Assembly (NCBI RefSeq): GCF_000725625.1
Contig: NZ_JOHS01000027.1
Coordinates: 10,293 to 74,292 of the forward strand
Source of the DNA: Streptomyces sp. NRRL F-6676
GTDB taxonomy: Bacteria > Actinomycetota > Actinomycetes > Streptomycetales > Streptomycetaceae
Direction: 5' to 3'
Length of the DNA stretch: 64,000 bases
In this document: piece by piece, positions 44,284-52,622 of the stretch
Position numbering within the stretch: position 1 is the first letter of the stretch
Layout of the letters: every line of letters begins with the position of its first letter
Notes under the pieces: model-generated
What the model saw: only the letters and a program-made list of their open reading frames with translations
Told to the model about the DNA's origin: nothing
Databases searched by the model: none
Position numbers and translations under genes: made by a program

Positions 44284-45258
44284 ATGGCCGAGGCGACCGG
44301 GCACGAAGGAAGCGGCGGGCCCCGGGAAGAGGACCGGGACCGGGACGAGTACCGGAACCGGGACCAGAACCGGGACCAGAACCGGACGAGCCCCCGTGAC
44401 CTGCTCATGGAAACGGTCGCCCAGGCCATGCTCACCCTGGCCCGGGGCCGCGACGTCCTCGACCGCTGCCTCGACGACGACCGGGGCGTGGACGACTTCG
44501 GCTACGACCCCGAACTCACCGACGACGTCCTGCTGCCGCCCCTGCGGCGGCTCTACGAGCGGTACTTCCGTGTCGACGTCGAGGGCCTGGAGCACGTACC
44601 CGCCGAGGGCGGCGCCCTCGTCGTCGCCAACCACTCCGGCACCCTGCCGCTGGACGCGCTGATGCTCCAGGTCGCCCTGCGCGACCACCACCCCGCCCAC
44701 CGCGCACTCCGGCTGCTCGCCGCCGACCTGGTCTTCGCGCTGCCCGTGCTGCGCACACTGGCCCGCAAGGCCGGCCACACCGCCGCCCGCATGGACGGCG
44801 CGCTGCGGCTGCTGGAACGCGGCGAGCTGGTCGGCGTCATGCCCGAGGGCTACAAGGGGCTCGGCAAGCCGTTCGCCGAGCGGTACCGGCTGCGCCCCTT
44901 CGGCCGCGGCGGCTTCGCGGCCCTGGCGCTGCGCACCGGGAGCCCCCTGGTGCCCTGCTCCGTCGTCGGGGCCGAGGAGATCTACCCGATGCTCGCCGAC
45001 GCGCGCCCGCTGGCCCGGCGTCTGGGCCTGCCGTACTTCCCGATCACGCCCGCGTTCCCGCTGCTGGGTCCGCTGGGCGCGGTCCCGCTGCCGACGAAGT
45101 GGACGATCCGCTTCGGCGAACCGATCCGCACCGACCACTACTCGGCCGAGACGCTCGATGACCCCATGTTCGTCCACAAGCTGTCGGACGAGGTCCGCGA
45201 CACCATCCAGGAGACGCTGACGGAGATGGTGCGCGGACGCAGCGGACTCTTCGGGTAG
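44284..45258 (+). CDS. redF: RedF, PlsC-type acyltransferase
   Basis: 324 residues from the ATG at 44284 (GGAAGGGGAGC upstream). A PlsC/LPLAT fold: NHSGTLPLDALML (an HX6D variant of the usual HX4D) near residue 118, then MPEGYKGLGKPF near residue 183 and GSPLVPCSVVGAEEIYPM near 220. The first 38 residues are a charged DRDRDEYRNRDQNRDQ-type repeat. It transfers acyl groups to a lysolipid or similar acceptor at the membrane. In S. coelicolor redF is the next gene after redG and its role is unclear. It closes the operon. Confidence 0.82.
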   Translation: MAEATGHEGSGGPREEDRDRDEYRNRDQNRDQNRTSPRDLLMETVAQAMLTLARGRDVLDRCLDDDRGVDDFGYDPELTDDVLLPPLRRLYERYFRVDVEGLEHVPAEGGALVVANHSGTLPLDALMLQVALRDHHPAHRALRLLAADLVFALPVLRTLARKAGHTAARMDGALRLLERGELVGVMPEGYKGLGKPFAERYRLRPFGRGGFAALALRTGSPLVPCSVVGAEEIYPMLADARPLARRLGLPYFPITPAFPLLGPLGAVPLPTKWTIRFGEPIRTDHYSAETLDDPMFVHKLSDEVRDTIQETLTEMVRGRSGLFG

Positions 45259-45326
45259 CCGTTCAGCATTCGGCCGACGGTTCGAGATTCGATATTCGAT
45301 TGGCTGGTCGGTATGCGACCGGCTGG

Positions 45327-45809
45327 TCAGGAAACGAGCCGCACGAACGGGGTCGCCTCACCGATCTTCCGGTAGGCGGCCTCGCTGCCGTCCGTGGGGA
45401 ACCCCATGAGCTGCGCCAGCCGGCGGGCGGCCCGCGGATGCCGGCGGGCGTAGTCGACCATGACGTCACCGCCCTCGGCGGCGGAGAGGAAGTGCGCGGT
45501 GACGGCGACCCGCCGCCGGCCGAACTGGAGGGCGACGTCCGGCCGTAGCCGCACGTTCTGGTACCAGTCGGACGTCGGCCCGAACCCGGAGGCGACGGTC
45601 CAGGTGTCCCTCTCCTTGTCGTACGACACGACTTCGAGCACCACCTGACGGGCGAGCCCGGACTTGCGCCCGGTGTGGTGCAGCAGCAGGAACCGCTTGC
45701 CGAGCAGCGGCCCGAGCCCCGCACGGTACAGCCGGATGGGCAGGCGGAACGCCACCCGACGCCATCCGGTGGGGGGCTGGGGCCGACGGGAGGGGGCTTC
45801 GTGGGACAT
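45327..45809 (-). CDS. deazaflavin-dependent nitroreductase family protein
   Basis: 160 residues from the ATG at 45809. LPIRLYRAGLGPLLGKRFLLLHHTGRKSGLARQVVLEVVSYD, then GPTSDWYQNVRLRPDV and AARRLAQLMGFP fit the F420-dependent nitroreductase/Ddn group, split-barrel proteins that bind F420 (or a lipid) on a beta-barrel and reduce or bind small molecules. No membrane segment. It is the last gene of the minus-strand operon TetR-ATPase-permease-this gene, with a 2-bp gap to the permease stop. It may modify what the exporter carries or protect against it. A link to the adjacent red cluster is possible but not shown. Confidence 0.8.
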   Translation of the reverse strand: MSHEAPSRRPQPPTGWRRVAFRLPIRLYRAGLGPLLGKRFLLLHHTGRKSGLARQVVLEVVSYDKERDTWTVASGFGPTSDWYQNVRLRPDVALQFGRRRVAVTAHFLSAAEGGDVMVDYARRHPRAARRLAQLMGFPTDGSEAAYRKIGEATPFVRLVS

Positions 45810-45811
45810 GG

Positions 45812-46660
45812 TCACCTTTCGGCCGTGACGGTGGTGGGGGAGGCGGCGGTGCCGGAGGCGCGGGAGCCGGTGTGCGGACGGCCCCGCCGACGCGTCCGGA
45901 CCCGGAAGATCACCAGCCCGACCGCGGTGAACGAGGCGGCCCAGACGAGCCCCAGTCCGAGGTGGCCCCACAGGGCGCTGTCCCCGAAGGCACCGCCGGC
46001 CGCGAACTGCATGGGACCGAAGGACGGGAACCACCGCAGGACGGGCTTGTTGGCGAGCGGATTGCCGAGCGGGTTCTGAAGGAAGGTGTCCATCAGGGCA
46101 CCCATGATGATGAGGAAGAACCCCTCCAGATCACGCTTGACGAGCACACCGAGGAGCAACCCGAGGGCCCCGTAGGTGAGGGCGATGACGGTGAACCCGG
46201 CGAGCACGGCACACCAGCCGCCCGGCGAGGGACGCCAGAAGAACAGGATGGCGACGGCGGTGTAGAGGGCGATCGACAGGGCGACCACCGCGACGGCGAG
46301 GGTCTTGGCGCCGATGAGCGTGGCCTGCCGGAACCCGGCGAACACCAGCCGCCGGTCGAAGGCGAGCGCCTTGCGGACGGCGTCGAAGACGACGAACCCG
46401 GCGATCATCGTGAGGGAGTTGAGCCCCGCCGTGATGAGGGTGAGACGGCCGCCCTCGACGTGCAGGACCTCCCCGGTGGAGTACAGCTTGAAGTCCAGCG
46501 TCTCGCCGGAGGCGAGGGCGTCCATGAGCAGGTACCAGGCGGGCACGAACAGCAGGAGCAGCAGCCCGGCGAGCCGGTTGCGGGTCTGGTCGCGGATGGA
46601 GAACCGCAGCGCGGTGGGGAACTGCCCGTGGGCGGGCCGGACTCCGTTCGCACTAGGCAT
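45812..46660 (-). CDS. ABC transporter permease
   Basis: 282 residues with the ATG at 46660 overlapping the ATPase stop by 8 bp. Six hydrophobic segments: LAGLLLLLFVPAWYLLMDAL, ITAGLNSLTMIAGFVVFDAV, TLAVAVVALSIALYTAVAILFF, WCAVLAGFTVIALTYGALGLLLGVLV, LEGFFLIIMGALMDTFL and LGLGLVWAASFTAVGLVIFRV. It makes an ABC-2 exporter with the ATPase. The C-terminal tail is basic and cytoplasmic. The cargo is unknown. Confidence 0.85.
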   Translation of the reverse strand: MPSANGVRPAHGQFPTALRFSIRDQTRNRLAGLLLLLFVPAWYLLMDALASGETLDFKLYSTGEVLHVEGGRLTLITAGLNSLTMIAGFVVFDAVRKALAFDRRLVFAGFRQATLIGAKTLAVAVVALSIALYTAVAILFFWRPSPGGWCAVLAGFTVIALTYGALGLLLGVLVKRDLEGFFLIIMGALMDTFLQNPLGNPLANKPVLRWFPSFGPMQFAAGGAFGDSALWGHLGLGLVWAASFTAVGLVIFRVRTRRRGRPHTGSRASGTAASPTTVTAER

Positions 46661-47312
46661 GCGCGTGCCGCTCCTTCCCCACGGAGGCCCCGCCCCGGGG
46701 CGCGAGCCGCCCGTCCGCGAGATCGGCCAGTACATCGAACCGGTCCTGCTCGAACACGAGATGGGTGATGACGACGACGGCCTTGTGAGCGCCGCGCAAC
46801 TCGTCGACGAGATCCCAGAACCGCAGATAGGTCTCCCAGTCGAACCCTTGATAGGGCTCGTCGAGGAGCAGCAGATCGGGATCGTGGAGCAGCGCGAGCG
46901 TCAGATTGAGCTTCTGCCGGGTACCGCCGGACAGCTCACCGGCGACGGTCCCGGCATACCGCTCGTACCCGAGGAGCCGCAGGAGTTCCTGCCCCCTGCG
47001 CAGGTCGGGCAACCGATGGGCGGCGGCGAAGTACCGCAGATGCTGCTCGACGGTGAGCGCGGCATTGAGCACGGGCTCCTGCGGGCAGTACCCGAGCGCA
47101 CCGGTCAAGGAGACCTCTCCACGATCGGGGGAGAGGGTCCCCGCGAGAATCTTCAACAGGGTGGATTTCCCGGCCCCGTTCTCCCCGACGACGCCGACGA
47201 GCTGCCCCGGCGCGACGGTCAGCTCGGCACCGCGCAGCACGGACCGCTTCCCGTAGGACTTGTGCACGTCACGGGCGCGCAGCACGGGCGCGGACGCGGT
47301 TCCGTCGGACAT
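46653..47312 (-). CDS. ABC transporter ATP-binding protein
   Basis: 219 residues from the ATG at 47312. Walker A GENGAGKSTLLK, signature ELSGGTRQKLNL, Walker B LLLLDEPYQGFD and switch His in VITHLVFEQD. A compact single nucleotide-binding domain of the ABC-2 drug-efflux type. Its stop overlaps the permease start, and the TetR stop lies 11 bp upstream, so the three genes form one transcript under the promoter at 47981-48010. Confidence 0.9.
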   Translation of the reverse strand: MSDGTASAPVLRARDVHKSYGKRSVLRGAELTVAPGQLVGVVGENGAGKSTLLKILAGTLSPDRGEVSLTGALGYCPQEPVLNAALTVEQHLRYFAAAHRLPDLRRGQELLRLLGYERYAGTVAGELSGGTRQKLNLTLALLHDPDLLLLDEPYQGFDWETYLRFWDLVDELRGAHKAVVVITHLVFEQDRFDVLADLADGRLAPRGGASVGKERHAHA

Positions 47313-47322
47313 ACGAGACCTC

Positions 47323-47973
47323 CTAGGACTGTTCGGCGGGACCCTCCGGGGGCGACGCGCCGAGCCCACCCGCGTACACGCCGAGCATCTCGGCCCCCCA
47401 ACGCGCCATGCCGTCGGCGGACAACGGATCGCTGCCGAGGACGTCGGCGAGCCGGTCGCGCAGCAGGAAGACGGCGAGGTCATTGGCGAGCAGAAAGGCG
47501 GCCCGCACGTCCGCGTCCCGCCCGGGCACGGCGACCCCGGCGGCCACGAGCCCGTCCAGCGCCTCCCGGCTGAGCTGGAACAACCGCTGGAAGAGCTTCC
47601 GCCCGGCCTCGGAGTCACCGAGCAGCAGCCGGCGCAGATAACCGGGCAGCGGCGACCCGTCGGGCAGATACCGCCCGAACACCTCGCTCAGCAGCCCCGA
47701 GGAGGCGGCGGGATCGACCAGCTCGGCCCCGCCCTCCCCGGCCAGCTCCCCCAACATCCCCTCGAACACCTCAAGAACGTACTGGTCGACCTCCTGCCGC
47801 AACCCGTCCTTGGACCCGAAATGATGCAGAACGAGCCCCGGCGACACCCCCGCGGCCTCGGCGATCTGCCGCACGGTGACCACATCGGCCCCACGCTCGC
47901 CGAACAACCGCAGGGCTTCGTCCCGAATGACAGCCCGAGCGGTCCGATCCTCAGCAGCGGCGACTGAACGCAT
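47323..47973 (-). CDS. TetR family repressor
   Basis: 216 residues. The start is taken as the ATG at 47973, because a -10 TAGGAT ends seven bases before it, as in leaderless Streptomyces messages; the ATG at 47982 overlaps the promoter. The N-terminal helix-turn-helix is standard: DEALRLFGERGADVVTVRQIAEAAGVSPGLVLHHFGSKDGL. The C-terminal ligand domain is helical (LFQRLFQLSREALDGLVAAGVAV). It heads an exporter operon and probably represses it until a ligand binds; a palindrome overlaps its promoter. Confidence 0.9.
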   Translation of the reverse strand: MRSVAAAEDRTARAVIRDEALRLFGERGADVVTVRQIAEAAGVSPGLVLHHFGSKDGLRQEVDQYVLEVFEGMLGELAGEGGAELVDPAASSGLLSEVFGRYLPDGSPLPGYLRRLLLGDSEAGRKLFQRLFQLSREALDGLVAAGVAVPGRDADVRAAFLLANDLAVFLLRDRLADVLGSDPLSADGMARWGAEMLGVYAGGLGASPPEGPAEQS

Positions 47974-47980
47974 GTACAGC

Positions 47981-48010
47981 ATCCTAAACGAGCGTTCAGC
48001 CAGGTGTCCA
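47981..48010 (-). promoter_or_regulatory. leaderless TetR promoter with operator
   Basis: On the minus strand -35 TGGACA (48010-48005), 18 bp, then -10 TAGGAT (47986-47981), seven bases before ATG 47973. The spacer holds an inverted repeat TAAACG-AG-CGTTCA (plus strand 47985-47998, one mismatch between the arms), overlapping the -10. This is the expected site for autorepression of the TetR-ABC operon. Confidence 0.72.
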
Positions 48011-48115
48011 GGGGGCGCCGAACCAGCTGTGGGCGAAGCAAACCGGGGTGGTTGTCAGTGCGGGCGGCTATGGTGCGTGCGCCATCAAGGCAATACGCGG
48101 AGGCAGGGGGAGAGC

Positions 48116-48877
48116 ATGGGAGCCAAGACGGGACTGCTGCTGTACGCCGACGGTGAGGCACCTGAACGGTTGAGGCGAGCCGGCGCGGCGGACCACGGCC
48201 GGACGGCCGCGATGATGCGGCAGCTGTACCCGGGGTGGGAGATCGAGGAGCGCGAGGGTACGAGCCTTCCGGACGGCGTGTACCCCCCGGAGGGCAGGGT
48301 CTGCGCCGCGAGCTGGCCGGGCGTCGAGGTCATCGGCGATCAGCGGCTGATGATCGACCTTCCGTCCCGGCTCCCGGAGCACCTCGTGGCCGCGAGCGCC
48401 GGCCGACGGCTCGTCCTGCACGCCATGCACAGCGTCGTCGACTGGCTCGCGTTCGCCGTATGGGAGGACGGACGTCTCGTCCGCTCCCTGAGCCTGTCCC
48501 CGGACAGCGGCGTCATGGAGAACATCGGCCAACCGCTCCCCTTCGAGCTCCCCTACTGGTCCGGCGACCGCCCGGCCGACGTCATGCCCTGGCCCGACGA
48601 GGAGGAGACGCCGTACCCTCTGCCGTTCCACCCCCTGGATTTGGGCGAGGATGCGCTACGCGCACTCTGCGGCTTCGTCATGGAGGGCCTCCCCGCACCG
48701 GACGACGTCGCCACGGACGCCATCGAGCTGCACGGATTCCTGGTGCGAACCCCGGATGCCCTCGCCCCCACCAACCAGGAAGTCACACCGCACGGAGCTG
48801 CCGAGACCATGCCGACGCCCCGCTTCTACGCCCTCGACCCGGACGGCACACTGACCGAACGCCCCGGATTGCGATGA
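48116..48877 (+). CDS. DUF6928-like protein
   Basis: 253 residues from the ATG at 48116 (GGGGGAGAG upstream). MGAKTGLLLYADGEAPERLRRAG, then DGVYPPEGRVCAASWPGVEVIGDQRLMIDLPSRLPEHL and HAMHSVVDWLAFAVWEDGRLVRSLSLSPDSG correspond to what I recall as the DUF6928 family, cytoplasmic proteins of unknown function found in Streptomyces. No catalytic motif is obvious. It is a single gene divergent from the TetR operon. Confidence 0.72.
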   Translation: MGAKTGLLLYADGEAPERLRRAGAADHGRTAAMMRQLYPGWEIEEREGTSLPDGVYPPEGRVCAASWPGVEVIGDQRLMIDLPSRLPEHLVAASAGRRLVLHAMHSVVDWLAFAVWEDGRLVRSLSLSPDSGVMENIGQPLPFELPYWSGDRPADVMPWPDEEETPYPLPFHPLDLGEDALRALCGFVMEGLPAPDDVATDAIELHGFLVRTPDALAPTNQEVTPHGAAETMPTPRFYALDPDGTLTERPGLR

Positions 48878-48973
48878 CCGGAAGCGCCGCTCGAACGCGG
48901 CGCATCAGGCGACACGAACCGCGGTCGCGACCGGCGGACTTGCCGTTGGCGACGGCTGGTTAAGGTCCCAGCC

Positions 48974-49948
48974 ATGACCAACGATCCCGGCTTCACATGC
49001 TCAGGCTGCGGGCAGCACCACTCGCGGCTCCCGATGAGCTACTCCACCATGGCACCAGACTTCTGGGACCAGAGCTTCGCGGACGATCCGGACAGCATGC
49101 TCTCCTCCGACCAGTGCGTCATCAAGGGGCAGCACTACTTCATCAAGGGCTTGATAGAGATACCGGTGCTCGACAGTGAGGACCCCTTCGCCTGGGGCGT
49201 CTGGGTCTCTCTGAGCCGGGAAAACTTCGCTCGTGCCCTGGAGACGTGGACCACCCCCGGCCGTGAAACCGGGAAACCGTACTTCGGCTGGCTGAGCACC
49301 GAGCTGGCTCCGTACTCGCCCAGCACGCTCAACCTGAAGACGAACGCCCACACTCGCCCAGTCGGCCGGCTTCCGTCCATCGAGCTGGAACCCACCGACC
49401 ACCCCCTGGCCGTCGAACAACGCACCGGCATCACCCACGACCGAGTACGCGAGATCGCGGAAGCCGTCCTCCCCTCTCACGGAGGCACACCAATGCCTGA
49501 GAAGCCCAGTAGCAGTAGTTCTCCACTGGAATGGGCCGAGACGGTGTCCCTGCAGACTGTTGGCGCGGACGGCGGCATGCGAGACGTCATCGTCCGGATC
49601 AGCACCCCCTCTGCCTGTCTGATTGAGCTTCTCGATGATGGCTCCCGGACCGTCATCAGAGGGGCGGACCATTTCGACTGCCTCGCCCAGCTCCGGAGGC
49701 AACTGGAACGCGAGGGCCGTCTGCTCTGCTGCCAGGGTGCCCGTCCCAACGTCCACCCTTCCGGACAGTTGCGGCAGTTCACTGACGGCCGGCTGGCGTA
49801 CGTACTGCCCTCGGACGCCCAGAACGAAGAGTCCGAAACGGTCGACATCTTCGCCCCTGCGCTCCCCGGCGAGGTCGTGAGTCTTGAGGACCAGCGCATA
49901 TCAGTCGTCAGTTATTGGAACGCTCGGCACCCAGGAAACCGGATCTGA
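48974..49948 (+). CDS. DUF2199-domain protein with an extra C-terminal domain
   Basis: 324 residues from the ATG at 48974. Residues 1-165 are a DUF2199 domain: FTCSGCGQHHSRLPMSYST (a CxxC metal knuckle), CVIKGQHYFIKGLIEIPV, WGVWVSLSRENF and LELEPTDHPLAVEQRTGI-like features. From residue 176 (MPEKPSSSSS linker) a second, unrelated domain of about 145 residues begins; it has two Cys near LLCCQGARPNVHPSGQ and ends VISVVSYWNARHP-like. Usual DUF2199 proteins stop after the first domain, so this looks like a fusion. The role is unknown. Confidence 0.75.
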   Translation: MTNDPGFTCSGCGQHHSRLPMSYSTMAPDFWDQSFADDPDSMLSSDQCVIKGQHYFIKGLIEIPVLDSEDPFAWGVWVSLSRENFARALETWTTPGRETGKPYFGWLSTELAPYSPSTLNLKTNAHTRPVGRLPSIELEPTDHPLAVEQRTGITHDRVREIAEAVLPSHGGTPMPEKPSSSSSPLEWAETVSLQTVGADGGMRDVIVRISTPSACLIELLDDGSRTVIRGADHFDCLAQLRRQLEREGRLLCCQGARPNVHPSGQLRQFTDGRLAYVLPSDAQNEESETVDIFAPALPGEVVSLEDQRISVVSYWNARHPGNRI

Positions 49949-50033
49949 CCGTGCCACAAGGTCGGCCACAGCGTCGGAGCACGCACGGAAAACACCCGTG
50001 CGCCGACCCGTACACCTCTGCGACCATCCCCGA

Positions 50034-52325
50034 ATGGCACACCATCTCGAATCGCTGCTCCTCCGGCACACCCACCGCCTCGTGACTCCGACTGGCTCCG
50101 CCGGAGAAGGGACCGTTGGCGAGAGGGCAGTGGGGGAGAGGGCTGCTGGGGAAGGGACCGTTGGGGGAGGGGCCGTTGGGGAAGGAGCCGTCGCCGCACG
50201 GCAGTTCGACGCGGCGCTGGCGTCCGTGGGCTTCAAGCTCTCGGCGGAGCTGCTGGACCGGCTGTCGCGGCTGTCCGAGGCCGCCGTCGTGCACACCGCC
50301 CGGCGGACGCTGCGCACGGTGGGCGAGATGGTGGGCGACCACGTTCGCCACAACGCGTACTTCATCGACTTCCCGGCCAACGTGCCGGACACCGAGGAGT
50401 TCTGGGCCGAGTGCGTGGCGAAGGCACTCGGCGACGAGAAGTCGCGCGAGAACACGCTGAAGCAGCTGAAGCAGCTGAAGCAGCTGAAGCAGCTGACCCA
50501 GCTGGAGCAGCTGGAGCGGGGCACACTGAACCTGCTCAGCCTCCCCACCTACGGCCGCTACCAGCACACCTACGAGGAGATGCTCGCCGCACAGGACGAA
50601 CTGATCGCCTCGGCGGGCGACCGGATCACCGTCCTGCACCTCGGCCGCGACCTGGACGACGAACTCACCGACCTCTACCTGGCCCTGGCCGGCAGCACGA
50701 CCCCGCTGGGCGAGGACGACCTGACCGACCTCAAGACCCTCGCCGCGCGGTGCGCCCTCGGCCCGCAGCCGGAGGCGATCCCGGTCCGGGAGAATCGGGC
50801 GGTCGTCAACGAGGCGCGGCTCGGCGTCGGCGCGGACCTCCTCCTCGACACCGTCACCGATGTACTGCGGCTGGCCTGCGCACTGTCGGGCGGCGACGTG
50901 ACCCTCCAGGAACCGACCCGGTTCCGGACGCTGCCGCGCCCGCTGCGCAGGGCACTGCTCGCGGGCCTCGACGCCGTCGTCGCGGCGAACCCCGCGAAGC
51001 TCGCCGACGTGCACACGCACCGGGAGCCCTTCAAGCGGCTCGGCGAGCGCCTCCACCCGCACGAGTACCCGCGCTGGCCGCACGCCGCCGACGTGTTCGC
51101 GGTCGCACGCGGCGAGAAGCGGGCACGGTCCTTCGACAGCCGGCTCGAGAAGCTCCTCGACGAGTTCGACGTCCTCGGCGCGGTGAAGCTGCTGAAGTCC
51201 GCCCCCGGCAAGCTCTTCCGCACCCTGGACCTCCTGCTGCGCATCGCCGCCGACCAGAAGGAACGGGACGCGGTGGTGGCCGCCGCGGTGGAGGCCGCCC
51301 CCCAGGTCTCCGGCCGGGTCGTACTGTCGGTGCGCGAGCACTTCCACAACCGGGCACGGGAGACCGACGAACCCCGGATCTTCGTCAACCGCCGGGGCCG
51401 CGCCTGGGTGGCCCCCGACTTCCGGGCACCGCTGCCGGACGCCGACCGCGACCGTCTGATCACCGCCCTGGACACCGAGATACGCCGTCGGCTCCCGACC
51501 CCCGGCCGCCTCCTCCTCGACCCGGAGATCCTCGACGTCGCCCTCCCCCTCAGCGGCCGGGCCACCGCGGCCGGACTCGGCGTACTGCCGCGCGGATCGA
51601 CCTCCCCGGTCGACGGCGACCAGCTGCGCTTCTTCGTGTACTGGAAACAGACGAAGACGCGTACCGACTACGACCTCTCGGCCCTGCTCCTGGACGCCGA
51701 CTACAGCACCGACACCTGGCTCTCCTACACGTCCCTCAAGACCGTGGGCGGCGAGCACTCGGGCGACATCACCGAAGCACCCGACGGCGCCTCGGAGTTC
51801 ATCAACCTGTCCCTCGGCCGGGTACGCAGCACCTTCATCGTCCCGCAGGTCGACATCTACGCCGGCGAGGGCTTCGAGGAGGTCGAGGAGTCGTTCTTCG
51901 GCTTCATGCTGCGCGACGGCGAGCAGAAGGGCCGGCCCTTCGAACCGCGCACGGTACGGATGAAGTCGGACCTGCGCGGAACGGGCCGGGTCGCACTGCC
52001 GCTGGCGTTCCAGCGCGGCGACGACGGCCGGTGGCGCGCGAAGTGGCTGCACCTGTACCTGAAGGGCATCTCGTCGGCCAACCGCGTCGAGGAGAACCAG
52101 CTCTCCGTCTCCAAGGTGGTCCGCGCCCTCGTGGAACGCGACCAGCTGACGGTGCGCCACCTGATCGACCTCCTGCCCGACGACACGACCACCGTGCACG
52201 CGTGGGACGGCACGCTCCCCCCGGACGAGCCCGTCACGTACATCGGCCTCGAACGCCCCGAGGGCCTGCACCCGGACTCCCGCATCATCACCCTCGAAAA
52301 CCTGCGCGACCTGATCCCGGCCTGA
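50034..52325 (+). CDS. TerD-related stress-response protein (large, SCO0854-like)
   Basis: 763 residues from the ATG at 50034. The N terminus (MAHHLESLLLRHTHRLV) matches the opening I associate with the MXAN_6230/SCO0854-type family. The C-terminal 200 residues form a TerD/calcium-binding fold: LRFFVYWKQTKTRTDYDLSALLLDADY, then VDIYAGEGFEEVEESFFGFMLRDG and KWLHLYLKG. No RING cysteines are visible, although some relatives carry them. TerD proteins bind calcium and act in tellurite and stress resistance. Between the domains are two tandem-repeat zones (50106-50195 and 50460-50513) whose products, GEGTVGERAV and KQLKQLKQL-type heptads, should form flexible and coiled segments. Confidence 0.72.
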   Translation: MAHHLESLLLRHTHRLVTPTGSAGEGTVGERAVGERAAGEGTVGGGAVGEGAVAARQFDAALASVGFKLSAELLDRLSRLSEAAVVHTARRTLRTVGEMVGDHVRHNAYFIDFPANVPDTEEFWAECVAKALGDEKSRENTLKQLKQLKQLKQLTQLEQLERGTLNLLSLPTYGRYQHTYEEMLAAQDELIASAGDRITVLHLGRDLDDELTDLYLALAGSTTPLGEDDLTDLKTLAARCALGPQPEAIPVRENRAVVNEARLGVGADLLLDTVTDVLRLACALSGGDVTLQEPTRFRTLPRPLRRALLAGLDAVVAANPAKLADVHTHREPFKRLGERLHPHEYPRWPHAADVFAVARGEKRARSFDSRLEKLLDEFDVLGAVKLLKSAPGKLFRTLDLLLRIAADQKERDAVVAAAVEAAPQVSGRVVLSVREHFHNRARETDEPRIFVNRRGRAWVAPDFRAPLPDADRDRLITALDTEIRRRLPTPGRLLLDPEILDVALPLSGRATAAGLGVLPRGSTSPVDGDQLRFFVYWKQTKTRTDYDLSALLLDADYSTDTWLSYTSLKTVGGEHSGDITEAPDGASEFINLSLGRVRSTFIVPQVDIYAGEGFEEVEESFFGFMLRDGEQKGRPFEPRTVRMKSDLRGTGRVALPLAFQRGDDGRWRAKWLHLYLKGISSANRVEENQLSVSKVVRALVERDQLTVRHLIDLLPDDTTTVHAWDGTLPPDEPVTYIGLERPEGLHPDSRIITLENLRDLIPA
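50106..50195 (+). repeat. six 15-bp tandem repeats in the TerD-related gene
   Basis: Six in-frame units of 15 bp starting at 50106, each coding five residues of type GE(G/R)(T/A)V or close. They add a flexible Gly/Glu/Val stretch just after the N-terminal helix. Confidence 0.7.
50460..50513 (+). repeat. six 9-bp tandem repeats coding KQL units
   Basis: Units of 9 bp: AAGCAGCTG four times in a row from 50460, then ACCCAGCTG and GAGCAGCTG. They code KQLKQLKQLKQLTQLEQL, probably an extended helix. Exact copies at the DNA level suggest recent slippage, so copy number may differ among strains. Confidence 0.8.
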
Positions 52326-52417
52326 GTGCTAGCGTTACCCACGGCGAGGCCATGAAAGGGCTTCCTTCTCAACTCTTCTCTGATACAAGTTCTCTCGCTT
52401 TCCTCGCCGCCGACTGC

Positions 52418-52450
52418 AACTGGGAGGCGCCCACTGGGCGCCTCCCAGTT
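52418..52450 (+). terminator. terminator hairpin after the TerD-related gene
   Basis: A perfect 15-bp stem (52418-52432 with 52436-52450) with a 3-base loop, about 95 bp after the TerD stop. TTCTC follows. Strong enough to end transcription in this direction; it may also work the other way. Confidence 0.75.
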
Positions 52451-52622
52451 CTCGTACGGCGGGCCTACAACAGATGGTCGGCCTTACTGTCCTTCATGTC
52501 GTTGATCAGCGCACGCAGCGCTTCGAGCGGGTCGAGCGAGTCGAAGCCCGAACGGGGAGCTGAGGGTCCGGCGGGACGTGCTCAACGAGTGGTTGGAGGA
52601 GCGGGCGGGAGGGGGTGGCGTC

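Noticed and set aside
45305..45321. A hairpin after redF as its terminator
   Set aside because: Only a 7-bp stem with a wobble pair and no T-run; too weak to call.
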